The translations under genes and the position numbers were made by a program. Shown one piece after another: positions 40,185-50,999 of a stretch of 64,000 bases of DNA. This DNA comes from Metridium senile. Lineage: Eukaryota; Cnidaria; Anthozoa; Actiniaria; Metridiidae. The stretch spans positions 2,773,368 through 2,837,367 of the forward strand of contig OX459105.1 in NCBI GenBank assembly GCA_949775045.1, in the 5' to 3' direction. The notes beneath the pieces are model-generated. The model was given only the letters and a program-made list of their open reading frames with translations, made no database searches and was not told where the DNA came from. The stretch's first letter is position 1. Each line of letters begins with the position of its first letter.

Positions 40185-40945
40185 ACTCTAGTACGCTGTT
40201 ACGCTAGTACGCTGTTACGCTATTACTCTAGTACTCTAGTATGCTGTTACGCTAGTGCGCTGTTACGCTATTACGCTAGTACGCTGTTACGCTAGTACGC
40301 TGTTACGCTATTACTCTAGTACGCTAGTACGCTATTACTCTATTACCCTAGTACTGCTATTACGCTAGTACGCTAGTACGCTATTACGCTAGTACGCTAG
40401 TACGCTAGTACGCCGTTACGCTAGTACTCTAGTACGCTGTTACGCTAGTACGCTGTTACGCTAGTACGCTGTTACGCTAGTACGCTGTTACGCTATTACT
40501 CCAGTACGCTAGTACTCTAGTATGCTAGTACTCTAGTACGCTGTTACGCTAGTACGCTGTTACGCTACTCCAGTACGCTAGTACGTTGTTACGCTAGTAC
40601 GCTGTTACGCTAGTACGCTGTTACGCTATTACTCCAGTACGCTAGTACTCTAGTATGCTAGTACTCTAGTACGCTGTTACGCTAGTACGCTGTTACGCTA
40701 CTCCAGTACGCTAGTACGTTGTTACGCTAGTACGCTGTTACGCCATTACTCTAGTACGCTAGTACGCTAGTACGCTATTACTCTATTACCCTAGTACTGC
40801 TATTACGCTATTACGCTAGTACGCTGTTGCGCTATTACTCTAGTACGCTGGTACGCTGTTACTCTAGCACTCTATTACTCTAGTACGCAAATACGCAACT
40901 ACTCTATTACCCCAGTACTGCTATTACGCTATTACGTTAGTACTG
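40185..40945. repeat. ~10-bp satellite (TACGCTAGTACGCTGTTACG)
   Basis: About 760 bp built from decamers (T/G)TACGCTAG and (G)TTACGCTATT with TACTCTAG variants. Higher-order blocks repeat (for example ACGCTACTCCAGTACGCTAG twice, about 130 bp apart). No coding potential. Confidence 0.95.
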
Positions 40946-41157
40946 TCAGTGTAAGTACTGTCAGTATATAATGTCAGTACACAATGTATAATATATTGTT
41001 TAAAAGGGACCATTTGTGGTAGTGATGGGGCAAAGACACCAATAGGGATATACACGATATGGAAACGACCACAGTACAACAAAATAGCATAGAACGTTAG
41101 CCGCCGTACCAAGGAAAAAAAACAAGAACAGCGCAAATAAAACAAGCAGCACATGTA

Positions 41158-41280
41158 TACTAGTTTACTCGCTAGTTTCTATTTCTATTTTTTACGGTGT
41201 TACAAATCTCATTCTATTACCTGTCGTTTATATCAAACATCGCTGCAGCCTAACTAGTTTCCTCGCTAGTTTCTATTTAC
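41158..41280 (-). repeat. Inverted single/partial 95-bp unit
   Basis: ACTAGTTTACTCGCTAGTTT, TTTTTTACGGTGTTACAAAT and CTGTCGTTTATATCAAACAT are the reverse complement of the 95-bp family. One and a fraction copies immediately precede duplication copy 2. Confidence 0.85.
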
Positions 41281-41917
41281 TATGTGTAATGATGATACAC
41301 ACAAGACTATCACTCACAAAACATCCATCATTTCCCATCTTTCCCCGTCAAATAATAATATCAAGGGAGAGACAATTGTTCAATACTCGCTCAATACTGC
41401 TCCAAATAACTTGAAACTTCACAGGGAGTCAAAGTATAACATAAGAAACAAGCTTTGTTATTATTTATACAAATATTGTACATTTTTAATACCACAATAT
41501 ATTCTCCCATAGAACGCTTATATGAAACCACAGAGAGATAGCTTGGGTTACCTGTGTTAAGATGAGCCTGTCTGTGTACAGCGGTTGTCCACAACGCGGA
41601 AGTCCGAGAAGAATCTGCTTCGTAAGCGCTTTTCCGAGAAGCAAAACTTTGCTTGAACTAGATACGTTCTTAGACGGTTAAAAGCTGCAAAGTGTGGTTC
41701 ATCTTATCATCGATAGACAAGGGATAGTGTGTGTAACATTAACTAAGGTAAGATAGTGACAAAGTTTGACACCAAGACTGTTTTTAGTCCTTAAACCCAG
41801 CTTGTTTTATTATCTTTCATGTACATCGTTTACATTGAAGTCAATGTTTCTTTTTTGCCTTTTTGAAATACAGGAAACCCAAATAAAGTTTGTCAATTCT
41901 TTGATTGGAGTCACACA

Positions 41918-44629
41918 ATGAAATGGTCGAAAGCAATTTCCATTGGTCAATCAAAGCAAAAAGATGGTCAGTATAAAGAGGCTATTAGATATTTTAACAA
42001 AGCCCTGGTAATTGCACGAAGCAATAGATCAAAACAGGAAGAGGCATGGACACTTTACCTACTAGCTAAGCTTTATATGTCAATTGAAAAGTATCATGAA
42101 GCTGTTGACTATTATCAAAAAGGCCTGCCAATTGTACAAGAGACTGGTGATAAGAAACTGGAGTGGCAAATGTGCAGTGGCTTAGGAGATCCTTATGGGG
42201 AACTTGGACAATATAATGATTCTATGAAGTATTCAAAACAAGCCTTAGATATTGCATTAAGAACTGGTGACTCAGAGCTGATAGCAGTGTCATATTATTA
42301 TTTTGGAAGTGCTTATGATTACCTATATGAATATCAAAATAGCATGAAGTGTTACAAGAAAGCTATTAATATGTGCAAAGAACTGGGAAATGAAAGTGTT
42401 TTAGCAAAATGTTATGCAAATCTATCAGTGGTATACTGTAAGCAAGGAAAGTACAATAATGCAATTCATTTTCAAGAGGAGAGTCGAAGGATTTTTGATA
42501 AGTTAGGAGATAAGGAAGGAAAAGCCAGCACATTGGGTAACTTAGGAGCTATACATAAAACATTAAACAATTTTGAAAAGGCAATTGCCTTTTACAAACA
42601 AAGCCTTACTATAGCCAAAGATATGAGTCATAAAGGCCTTCAAGGAAGTTGTTATGTAAATCTTGGGAGTGTTCTCAGAAATTGTGGAGATGTGCAAGGT
42701 GCTATTCCCTATTACTTAGAAAGCTTGGCAATTGCTGAACAGCTGGATAACAAACAATCACAAGCTATTGCCAATGTGAACATAGGAAACTGTTTTAAGG
42801 ATATGAAGCTATACCAAAATGCAAATGAATGCTATAACAACAGTCTCATAATTGCTAAAGAAATAAAGGAAAAGGCTATAGAGGCAAAGGTTTATTCTAA
42901 TATGGCAGGTTTACATTTCAATATTGGTGAATTTCTGCAAGCCATTAGTATGTCAAAGAAAAGCTTGGATATTGCATTATCTATTTGTAATAAAGAACAG
43001 GAGGGACATGCATGCTACCTATTAGGTAAGGCATACCATTCATTAGCCAAAGACAATGAAGAACATGAACATGAGACAGATGTGAGCTACATGGCTAAAT
43101 CAGAGGAATACTTGAAAAAGGCACTTGATTGCTATGATTATTTGTTCTCACAACTTCACCACCATGATCAGTTCAAAATTTCAATTTTTGATAATTTTAT
43201 TCAAACCTACAAGCTTCTCACAACTGTTTATATTGAGACACAACAAATACAACAGGCTCTGTTAGTATCTACTCGTGAACGAGCTCGTGCTTTGGGTGAT
43301 CGTTTGATATTTAAATATGACGTGTCTCAAGTAGAATACTTGTCGTCCAAACCTCTGACGTATCCTGATGTTGAAAATGTTCTCTCAAATGATGCCTTTA
43401 CTCTACTACATTATAGCTTACTAAAAGAGTGTCTGGCTGTATGGGTATTAACTAAAGACTCGCTCACATTCAAACAAACTGACAATGAACAATTTGACTC
43501 TGCTGTGGAAACATTGTCTAGTGAAAAGAAAGAACAAGAAGACACTTTAAGTCGTTTCTTTACTGACACTGTTTCCAGGGCATATAAAGATATGCAGATT
43601 AAAGAAGGGGTGACATGTGAAAACAGATCACTGGACGATTGCATGACACCCAATGACCAACAGCATGATAGCGTGACTGAATCTTTACCACGTGGTGGCA
43701 CTAGTGTTAAGGAGCCTGGGCAAGACTCACACCCACTTGAAGTACTGTACAATGCCTTAATAGTTCCAGCCCTGTCACATGTACAGCATGACGAGATTGT
43801 CATAGTACCTGATGGCAAGATGTATACAGTACCATTTGCTGCTCTCATAGATCCTAACACTGGACAGTATCTGTCTGAGACCAAACGTATCCGCCTTGTA
43901 CCATCAATAGCAGTATTAAAAGTTCTACAAGAATGTCCAGCAGAGCATCACAGTCAACAAGGAGCCTTGATTATTGGCAATCCCAGTGTTGGAGAAGTCA
44001 TGTTTAGAGGAAAGAAAAGAGAATTTGAGGATTTATTTTCTGCAAACATTGAGGTTAACTGTATTACTAATTTACTCAATCATGCATCAAGAACAACTAC
44101 AAATGCCAACATCACACCACTGACAGGAGAAGAAGCCACCAAAGATGTAGTGTTGTCAAAGCTTAAGGAGGGAGTTGCCATTATTCACATTGCTGCTCAT
44201 GGAAGCCCTGACAATGGAGAGATTGCACTGGCACCAATCGCCTCGCAGGACAGACAAGGTATCCCAGAAGAAGAGGACTACCTGCTGACCATGAAGGAAG
44301 TGCAACAGGCTGGTATTAAAGCCCAACTTGTTGTACTGAGCAGTTGTCATAGTGGCCAAGGGAAAATTCAAGCAGAAGGTGTGGTTGGGCTCAGTCGCGC
44401 CTTCCTTGCAGCTGGAGCACGTGCAGTTGTAGCCTCTCTCTGGGCCATTGATGATTATGTGACGCTTAGTTTCATGAACAGTTTTTATAAATGTCTGTGT
44501 AAAGGTGAAAGTGCCAGTGTAAGCCTTGACAAAGCTATGAAAGAGATCAGAAAAGACCACAGCGAACCCAAGTACTGGGCTCCATTCTTTCTTATTGGTG
44601 ATGATGTCACTATCAAGTTTGGAAGGTAG
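41918..44629 (+). CDS. TPR-CHAT protein 2 (903 aa)
   Basis: Paralogue of the gene at 30.3 kb with the same architecture: ten TPRs (1 to about 400), linker, CHAT protease domain with His in IIHIAAHGSPDNGE (residue 761) and Cys in VVLSSCHSGQ (residue 810). By eye about 90 of the first 370 residues differ from copy 1, but only 40-45 of the remaining 530. Many TPR differences are radical (E/K, C/W, A/P, N/Y, H/Y). Three residues (TCM) of copy 1 are missing in the linker. The 5' UTR intron is conserved: AACTAAG|GTAAG (41747) to ATACAG|GAAACC (41874). Both catalytic residues and the reading frame are intact, so both copies appear functional. Confidence 0.9.
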   Translation: MKWSKAISIGQSKQKDGQYKEAIRYFNKALVIARSNRSKQEEAWTLYLLAKLYMSIEKYHEAVDYYQKGLPIVQETGDKKLEWQMCSGLGDPYGELGQYNDSMKYSKQALDIALRTGDSELIAVSYYYFGSAYDYLYEYQNSMKCYKKAINMCKELGNESVLAKCYANLSVVYCKQGKYNNAIHFQEESRRIFDKLGDKEGKASTLGNLGAIHKTLNNFEKAIAFYKQSLTIAKDMSHKGLQGSCYVNLGSVLRNCGDVQGAIPYYLESLAIAEQLDNKQSQAIANVNIGNCFKDMKLYQNANECYNNSLIIAKEIKEKAIEAKVYSNMAGLHFNIGEFLQAISMSKKSLDIALSICNKEQEGHACYLLGKAYHSLAKDNEEHEHETDVSYMAKSEEYLKKALDCYDYLFSQLHHHDQFKISIFDNFIQTYKLLTTVYIETQQIQQALLVSTRERARALGDRLIFKYDVSQVEYLSSKPLTYPDVENVLSNDAFTLLHYSLLKECLAVWVLTKDSLTFKQTDNEQFDSAVETLSSEKKEQEDTLSRFFTDTVSRAYKDMQIKEGVTCENRSLDDCMTPNDQQHDSVTESLPRGGTSVKEPGQDSHPLEVLYNALIVPALSHVQHDEIVIVPDGKMYTVPFAALIDPNTGQYLSETKRIRLVPSIAVLKVLQECPAEHHSQQGALIIGNPSVGEVMFRGKKREFEDLFSANIEVNCITNLLNHASRTTTNANITPLTGEEATKDVVLSKLKEGVAIIHIAAHGSPDNGEIALAPIASQDRQGIPEEEDYLLTMKEVQQAGIKAQLVVLSSCHSGQGKIQAEGVVGLSRAFLAAGARAVVASLWAIDDYVTLSFMNSFYKCLCKGESASVSLDKAMKEIRKDHSEPKYWAPFFLIGDDVTIKFGR

Positions 44630-44917
44630 ATAATATCAAGACTATGATAACATTGAAACAATTTATTTTACCAAATTAATTGAACGATTTTACCATAAAA
44701 TATCCATATCAAACATATTTCAGTAAAATAGAAATTATTGAATATTGATTATTGAATATCAATTGAATATTATATATATTTTTTGTCCACCATGTTTGTG
44801 TCCTTCACTGGGGCACAAAGATGGCTGCTCCATATATTTTTACCAATAATCCTGTCATGTTAGAAGAGAAAGTGCTATCCCTTTGTTTATTAAATCCAAA
44901 GTACTCCCAGTAAATTG

Positions 44918-45237
44918 CCCTATTTCATTATGACGTCACGATGTGTTTTAGTGGGGGATAGAATCGCCTAAAACAATGATAATTTCAACTAAATCTACTT
45001 TCTCTTTGAAAATTGAGCTTCATATTATCTAATTTTTATGTATGTTATGTTATGTGTCTATGTTTATACTTTCATATTTATTGCATTTTGTTGTCATTTC
45101 TTTCCTCTCCGTCTTGTAAATGCAATTTTATTGTGTATTCTTGTATTGCTGTTATGAATCTGTCCCCCACTGGCGACCATGATCCTTAGCGTTAGAACAA
45201 TAGAATGTTTTCATGTGACGTCACAATGAAATAGGAC
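44918..45237. mobile_element. 320-bp TIR element inserted in duplication copy 2, AATTG duplication
   Basis: CCCTATTTCATTATGACGTC and GTGACGTCACAATGAAATAG, GAC are inverted ends, flanked by AATTG on both sides. Copy 1 has the empty site (CAGTAAATTGTTACCACTTG), which fixes the limits exactly. The ends contain palindromic TGACGTCA-type (CRE-like) sites. Confidence 0.9.
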
Positions 45238-45619
45238 AATTGTCACTGCTTGGAATGTGTCTCTAACCTGTTGTATGATGTTGTATATCAGCTTGCAACT
45301 CCAACTCGCTGTAAATTATCTTCTGTCTGACTAGCATTCATTCCTATAGTACTATAGGTACTCTACATCCAAAACTCTATACTCCACTTATTAATAGGTG
45401 TATTCAAGCAAACACCGCACACTGAAGGCATTTAATAATACATAATGATATATAGTTATTTTATTCTTAGTGTATTCCATGCATTCAAAACAATATACCA
45501 GCAAGTTATGGGGAGTAAATATCGCCTTTATACGTATTTTTGATTGCAAATTAATGAGACCCACAATGCCGTTCGGTCTTGGAATGCACTATTCAGTATT
45601 CAACGTGTTTTGAAATAGC

Positions 45620-46250
45620 TGTATTCAAGCAAACACAACATCAAAACCTGCTTGTGACATGTTTCACAAGAATTCAGACTTTCACTCATACCAAACTAGA
45701 CATTGCAATGATTTTAGAACTCAAAAGTGCCATACAAATATTAGAAGTTTCACTATTGTTAACCAAGGCCAAAAACTCTGGAACTCTTTGCCAAATGAAC
45801 TGAAAACCAAACCTACTTTAACTAATTTCAAAATGAACATAAAAAATACTTAATCAACCTGTCAAAACCTTAAAAACCTCTATATAATTCAATTTACTAA
45901 TACTATTACTATGTACTTAATAGTGATCTATACATACTGGTCATATTTATTTTAATATGCTCCTGTATTTATTTACATTGCTACTACATGTTTGTTTTTT
46001 CCCTGCCACCTCATGTTCCTAACCAAGTAACTTGAATATTTTCTAGCCAATTCATTGTAAGGCAGTTCAAAAGTATAAGCCTGTGGCTTCTTTTTGAATT
46101 GCCTTGCCATCGGGGATTTATATAAAAGCATGTGTGAATATGTATATAGATATAGATATTTTATCTGAATGTTTATTTTGTAAACAGTGTTTATCCTGTA
46201 AAAAAAATGTAACCTCCCCCCGATGGTTTATAGAAATAAAGATGATGATG
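45620..46250 (+). mobile_element. LINE 3' remnant (ORF2 C-terminus and 3' UTR)
   Basis: 45659-45853 reads MFHKNSDFHSYQTRHCNDFR, then NQGQKLWNSLPNELKT and FKMNIKNT. This is the typical C-terminal end of jockey/CR1-type reverse transcriptases (N-x-x-x-H-S-Y-x-T-R…W-N-S-L-P). A 3' UTR of about 390 bp follows, ending AATAAAGATGATGATG. A different family from the 36-kb element, and a short old fragment. Confidence 0.75.
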
Positions 46251-46928
46251 AAACACCGCACACCGAAGGTATTTACATCACCGTAACAACGCAGTTTGAG
46301 AATTTGTTCACCGTAAGAAATATTCATCAACACCGCAATCCCCGGTTTCCCCCTCTTTATGTTCTGTTGATTAAACCAGATGATTAAGCGTGCGCACTTC
46401 CGGTTAGTATAAGCCAATCATAATCCAGCTGAGTTGATCGCCTTCCCCGAAAGGAATTATGGGTCACTATTTTTGATTAGCACTTTTTGAGCATTTTCCG
46501 AGTATACAGTGTAGACTTTTCTTGTTGATTGAAATAAAATCCCACCATGTGTTTGACTATATATAGCGTTAACGATTAATTTAAAGAAGGAAGTACTCGT
46601 ATTATATTAATTTTCTTGGCAGAATAATGGGAAATGCTAATCAAAATACGATGTTGAATCCTCGATTCTGATTGGTTGACATTGTATTTGTTCTGAAGGT
46701 CGACCTAGCTGGATCACAACCCTCTATAAATTACATTAAAAAATATATATGTAACTTGGACAACAAAAGTTCGCTGCTGCTCTATCAGCGATAAAAAAGA
46801 ATAAAAAGGAAACACAAATACCTAAAAGTAACCGAAATTGTTTTTGTCTCGAGGCGCCTATTTGGAACTGTTCCTTTTGATGAACAATCCTTTGCGTGCT
46901 TCGAAGCGAGGTTACCTGGAATTGAAGC
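46251..46928. other. Dispersed-repeat fragment then intergenic sequence
   Basis: 46251-46360 (CACCGCACACCGAAGGTATT, TCATCAACACCGCAATCCCC) is a partial third copy of the 28.5-kb repeat family. The rest shows no gene. Confidence 0.55.
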
Positions 46929-47220
46929 TATACACCTATTTCAAAAGTCGTCGCAGCTGGAGCTACAGACCACACTCTAAAGCCTGCAAAGGATGTCGGT
47001 TACATGGACTTCATTTGTGATTCATTGCATGTTTTTAAAGAAATATTTCTATCTAAATATCTACCACAACAACAACTTGTTATGGTCATATAACACAAAC
47101 ACGTACAATCAAAATAAGCTGTGAATAAATCGATAACAAGAAATAACGACATCCTTTGCAGACTTAAGAGTGTGGACTGTGGCTTTGTTTGCGACAAAGA
47201 TTTTCTTTGAAATAGGTATA
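46929..47220. mobile_element. ~292-bp TIR element, family TATACACCTATTTCAAAA (copy 2)
   Basis: Same ends and inner arms as 38.92-39.23 kb (TAAAGCCTGCAAAGGATGTC versus GACATCCTTTGCAGACTTAA), diverged by many substitutions. Confidence 0.87.
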
Positions 47221-47427
47221 TAAAGAACGAGATACGTTAACTTGTTTTTTTTTAGTTGAAAGTATTTTAATTTGTTAATGTTTTTAGAACTATATTACAT
47301 TATTATTTTTACATACAATTTATCTCTGAATACATCTATTGACATAAAGGTTGGCAAGTATTTGACAGGTTATTCCAAGACGGAAAGGAATTGTGGGCGT
47401 ATTTCTAAATAAGACTATATTATTTTA

Positions 47428-47730
47428 CAATCATTATTCTCGTTGAGAACATGGAGGTTATTGTTGAGATATTATGAGCATATATACATCTTAACACAGT
47501 TGCTTACAATCATTATTCTCATTACGAACATAGAGGTTATTGTTGAGATATGAGCATACATGAGGGCCACAAGTTTATTAGCTTTAAGCTATTTAGTGCT
47601 ACCCTCTATAAATAAAGTTTCTTACTTACTTACTTACATTTAAACACGAATAATCGAGGTGCTTACAATCATTATTCTCATTAAAAACATGGAGGTTATT
47701 GTTCAGATATTATGAGCATACATCTAAACA
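47428..47730. repeat. Three copies of a ~65-bp unit
   Basis: CTTACAATCATTATTCTC, then GAACATGGAGGTTATTGTT and AGATATTATGAGCATA occur at about 47428, 47504 and 47662, with unrelated spacer between the second and third. Confidence 0.8.
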
Positions 47731-47864
47731 CGAATAATCTTTTGTCTTACTAAAAGTTGAGAAATTTGTCAAACAAATTAGTCAATTATTCGTACTTAAA
47801 TGCATATTTCCCGTGATTCCTTTCTGCCTTGGAATGACAAATCACATTGGAGAATATTTTTCAA

Positions 47865-48290
47865 ATAGGTGTATGCCAATAATTCCTTTCCGTCTTCTGA
47901 AAATGTCCTTTTCCCTTGACATCCTTTTTAAAATTGCTGTATACCCATAGTTCCTTTCCGTCTTAAAGTAAACTAGCGCTTTCGGGAAATACCCTTTGTC
48001 CTTGACATCCTTTTTAAAGTTGTTGTATACCCATAGTTCCTTTCCGTCTTAAAGTAAACTAGCGCTTTCGGGAAATGCCCTTTGTCCTTGACATCCTTTT
48101 TAAAGTTGTTGTATACCCATAGTTCCTTTCCGTCTTAAAGTAAACTGGCGCTTTCGGGAAATACCCTTTGTCGTTGACATCCTTTTTAAAGTTGCTGTAT
48201 ACCCATAGTTCCTTTCCGTCTTCAAGTAGACTATCGTTTTCTGAAAATACCCTTTTGTCCTTGACAGCCTTTTAGCAGCAGGTGTATTTC
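47865..48290. repeat. ~84-bp tandem repeat, five copies
   Basis: The unit contains GTATACCCATAGTTCCTTTC, CGTCTTAAAGTAAACTAGCG, CTTTCGGGAAATACCCTTTG and TCCTTGACATCCTTTTTAAA. The outermost copies are most diverged. The array lies about 125 bp beyond the stop codon of the next gene, possibly in its 3' UTR. Confidence 0.92.
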
Positions 48291-48415
48291 TTCTTCTTTT
48301 AGGACAATGGCTATGTACATGATCACGTGGTCCCATCGTGACGTCATACAAAACGTATTTTTGTCTTTACGATAATTTTTACTCGAGTTTTTCTTCTTGA
48401 AATGTTCTAATAATG

Positions 48416-48838
48416 TCACATCTTTCGCACTGCTTTCTCATAGTTGATAAAAACTGTCCCAATCGCGAAGAGCGAATCGTTTTTGTACCAGGCCGAGGCG
48501 AAGCTATCGAATTCTGGTTTCCAAACTCGGTGGCTAGCTTTCTCGATCGATGTGTCATTCACTTCGCCTATCATGACCAGAACAGCAACGTTGGCGGCGT
48601 TCAATTTGATCCTCTCGAGTTCTTGTTTAATAACTTCTCGTAGAAACGAACTTCTCGCTTCCGAGTCCCAAGCGTTGTAGAAAACGCCACGAAGATTTCC
48701 TCGCAAGACATCTTCGACCATGCTCTGTATTTTGAGATCTTGGAGTCTACAAGCAGGTTGGAGAATTAGTAGTTCATCTTCTAGCTGAGAGATGTGATCT
48801 TCGGGGTTCTCTTCGAAGCAACGTTTTAACGGCATCAT
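48416..48838 (-). CDS. Tctex1-domain protein A (dynein light chain Tctex-type family), 140 aa
   Basis: Tctex-type light chains bind dynein intermediate chains and cargo, in cytoplasmic or ciliary dynein. After a basic/acidic leader of about 40 residues, the Tctex1 fold fills about 38-138: SMVEDVLRGNLRGVFYNAWD (helix 1), SFLREVIKQELERI (helix 2), then strands NVAVLVMIGE, ASHRVWKPEFDSFASAW and DSLFAIGTVFINYE. The W-x-P-x-F-D and F-A-I-G-T-V-F motifs match the family. It is the most divergent of the three copies here (SHRVW instead of SRCLW; AVLVMIG instead of KIVCVV). Intronless; two adjacent Met codons open the frame. Confidence 0.82.
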   Translation of the reverse strand: MMPLKRCFEENPEDHISQLEDELLILQPACRLQDLKIQSMVEDVLRGNLRGVFYNAWDSEARSSFLREVIKQELERIKLNAANVAVLVMIGEVNDTSIEKASHRVWKPEFDSFASAWYKNDSLFAIGTVFINYEKAVRKM

Positions 48839-50149
48839 GGTTTCTGTCGAGTGGTTCGTCTTGTGTTCAACAGCGACTACTTGAGTTCGTTAGCCGAACG
48901 CCTATTTTAGTTGTTAATTTGCCGTCCTTGATGAATAGTAGTCTAATTAGCCATATCTCCAAAGAAATGAGGGTTATTGTTAGCAAATTAACAAAGAATA
49001 TCATTGCTGAATTCTCCAGCCGTATGAAAGAACGAGTAACTTCGCTCTTTTCCTCTTCCTTCGCATTAAAACCGAGATATTTTTCATTTGTTTCTTTTTT
49101 TTTTTTCATGAGTTAATTGTGGCGGTGGTTGCGACTGTGGTTAAATTATTGGACGTTTGTGTTGGTCAAATATGTTGTTTTTGTCTTTAATCAGCCCCAG
49201 GTTTGTATTATATGCTGATAATGTCCTAATGAGCAGTTGAATGACCCTGTTTAAGCCATGCGGCGTGTCAAACGAATTAGAAAAGCTCGTTAATTTTGGG
49301 ACGAAAGGCCACACGACAACGATATCAACCGAAAATTTCTCACCAAAATTTAAACGAAATTTTCAATGTCACTTTTTTGATTTGTAACATCCTTTCTTTT
49401 GAATTAAAATCTTCTTGTATTTACTAATGAGGTACAAAAATGTTCTGTATTAATAAAGACCGCTTTCTTTCTTACGTAGCTCAAAAAAGTCGATAGCTAA
49501 TCGCAAAATAATCAACGAAAGGAATCCCTAATGAAAGTGTCGTTGGTTTGAATAGAACCTAAATGACGAGGTGCCACGAAGCCCAGTTTAAAAATTCTCC
49601 TTATCACAAGTAAGTTTGTTAATGATCCCACAAAACAAAGGTGTTTTTATAATACGGTGTTCGGTTGAGTCCTAGTTATATTGAAACACAAATATACAAC
49701 TTTCTCCTAAGTTTTTTCAATCTTGGAGTATTTTTTCTCGAGACAACGTTGTTTGTGGTGACTGTTCGGAGGGCGGTTCTAGATCAGAGCAAATTGTCAA
49801 CTAATTTACAATGTTGTGGCTGTAGTTTTGGCTCACTGCGGGGTGTCTTCGCGTTTGTGTTCATTAAAGGCTGATTGAAAATGTTTTTCCTGTTCTTTCT
49901 TCTCGACAATTGTCCTTTTGTTATTCATCGCTTGATTTGCCTCGTTTTTGTTCGAAGTGAAGCTTAAGTTTTGAAGCTTAAAAATACTCCCTTTTTAATG
50001 CAATTTTCGCTTTTTTAAGCATTTTTTGCTCAATTTATAGTCGAAATGTTTCCGAAAAATCGTTGTTTTAAGCGCGAAAATGTATAATTGTCGAAAGTAT
50101 TGTCAAGTTCGCTTATTTTTCAACGCGAAAATTTTCTTGACATTTTTCA
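48839..50149. other. Intergenic sequence, no gene seen
   Basis: Includes the presumed promoter of the minus-strand Tctex1 gene. Frames of 65-80 codons have no recognisable product. Confidence 0.45.
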
Positions 50150-50860
50150 ATTCATTTGCAACTTCAATACCTCCCCAGAATAGCTTGGTTTTTAATGGAA
50201 ACATTTGTTACCATGTTTCCTGGATTTATAATTGTGAACACAATAGTTCTTTATAGATCAACAGTTTTTTTTTAATGACAAAGTTTAACTTTTTCTACTA
50301 TTTTTACTTCATTTACAACCTCAAAATTCTCGTCCAAATGATCACAATATCTCCCCAAAATAGCTTATTTTTTTTAATAGAAACATTTAGAAAATTAGTG
50401 ACCATTTTCCCCGCATTTATAAACACAATATTTTATATTTTACCTATAAATCACTAGGGTTTTTTTTTTCAATGCAAAAGTTTGACTTTTTCTACTATTT
50501 TTACTAATTTACAACCTCAAATTCTCGTCCAAATGATCACAATATTTCCCAAAAATAGCTTGTTGTTTTAATAGAAACATTTAAAACATTTGTTAATATA
50601 TGTTTCTTGCATTTAAAAACATAATATTTACTTATAAATCACTAAGTTTTTTTTAATGCAAAAGTTTGATATTTTCTACTATTTTTAATTCAGTTTACAA
50701 TCTCAAATTCTCTTCAAAATGATCACAATATCTCCCAAAAATAGCTTGTTTTTTAATGGGAATTAATATATGTTTTCTTGCATTTATAAACACAATTTTT
50801 ACTTATAAATCGCGCCAGGGTTTTTAAATGCAAAAGTTTGATATTTTTCTACTAAGAAAA
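50150..50860. repeat. ~180-bp degenerate tandem repeat, four copies
   Basis: CAAATGATCACAATATCTCC, CCAAAATAGCTTGTTTTTTA and GCAAAAGTTTGACTTTTTCT, ACTATTTTTAC recur at roughly 180-bp spacing in very AT-rich sequence. Confidence 0.82.
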
Positions 50861-50999
50861 AAAACTTCTATCCAAAGAGATAACAAAGATAAAACCTTGA
50901 AAGGAAAAAAACTTTTTCATTTTTAATTGATTGTTATCATCACCATTATTTTTTTTGGTTTGTAATTTTATCATTATATTTTCCATTCAGTTTTGGACG

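Larger units (their letters stand above)
41305..45400 (+). repeat. Segmental duplication, copy 2 (TPR-CHAT locus)
   Basis: Matches 29510-33370 from 5' flank to 3' flank. Differences are the absence of the 29.8-kb insertion and the presence of a 320-bp element at 44918. Same orientation as copy 1, with the copies about 8 kb apart. Confidence 0.92.

Noticed and set aside
40185..40945. Possible regulatory or CRISPR-like array
   Set aside because: Decamer satellite with no spacer structure.
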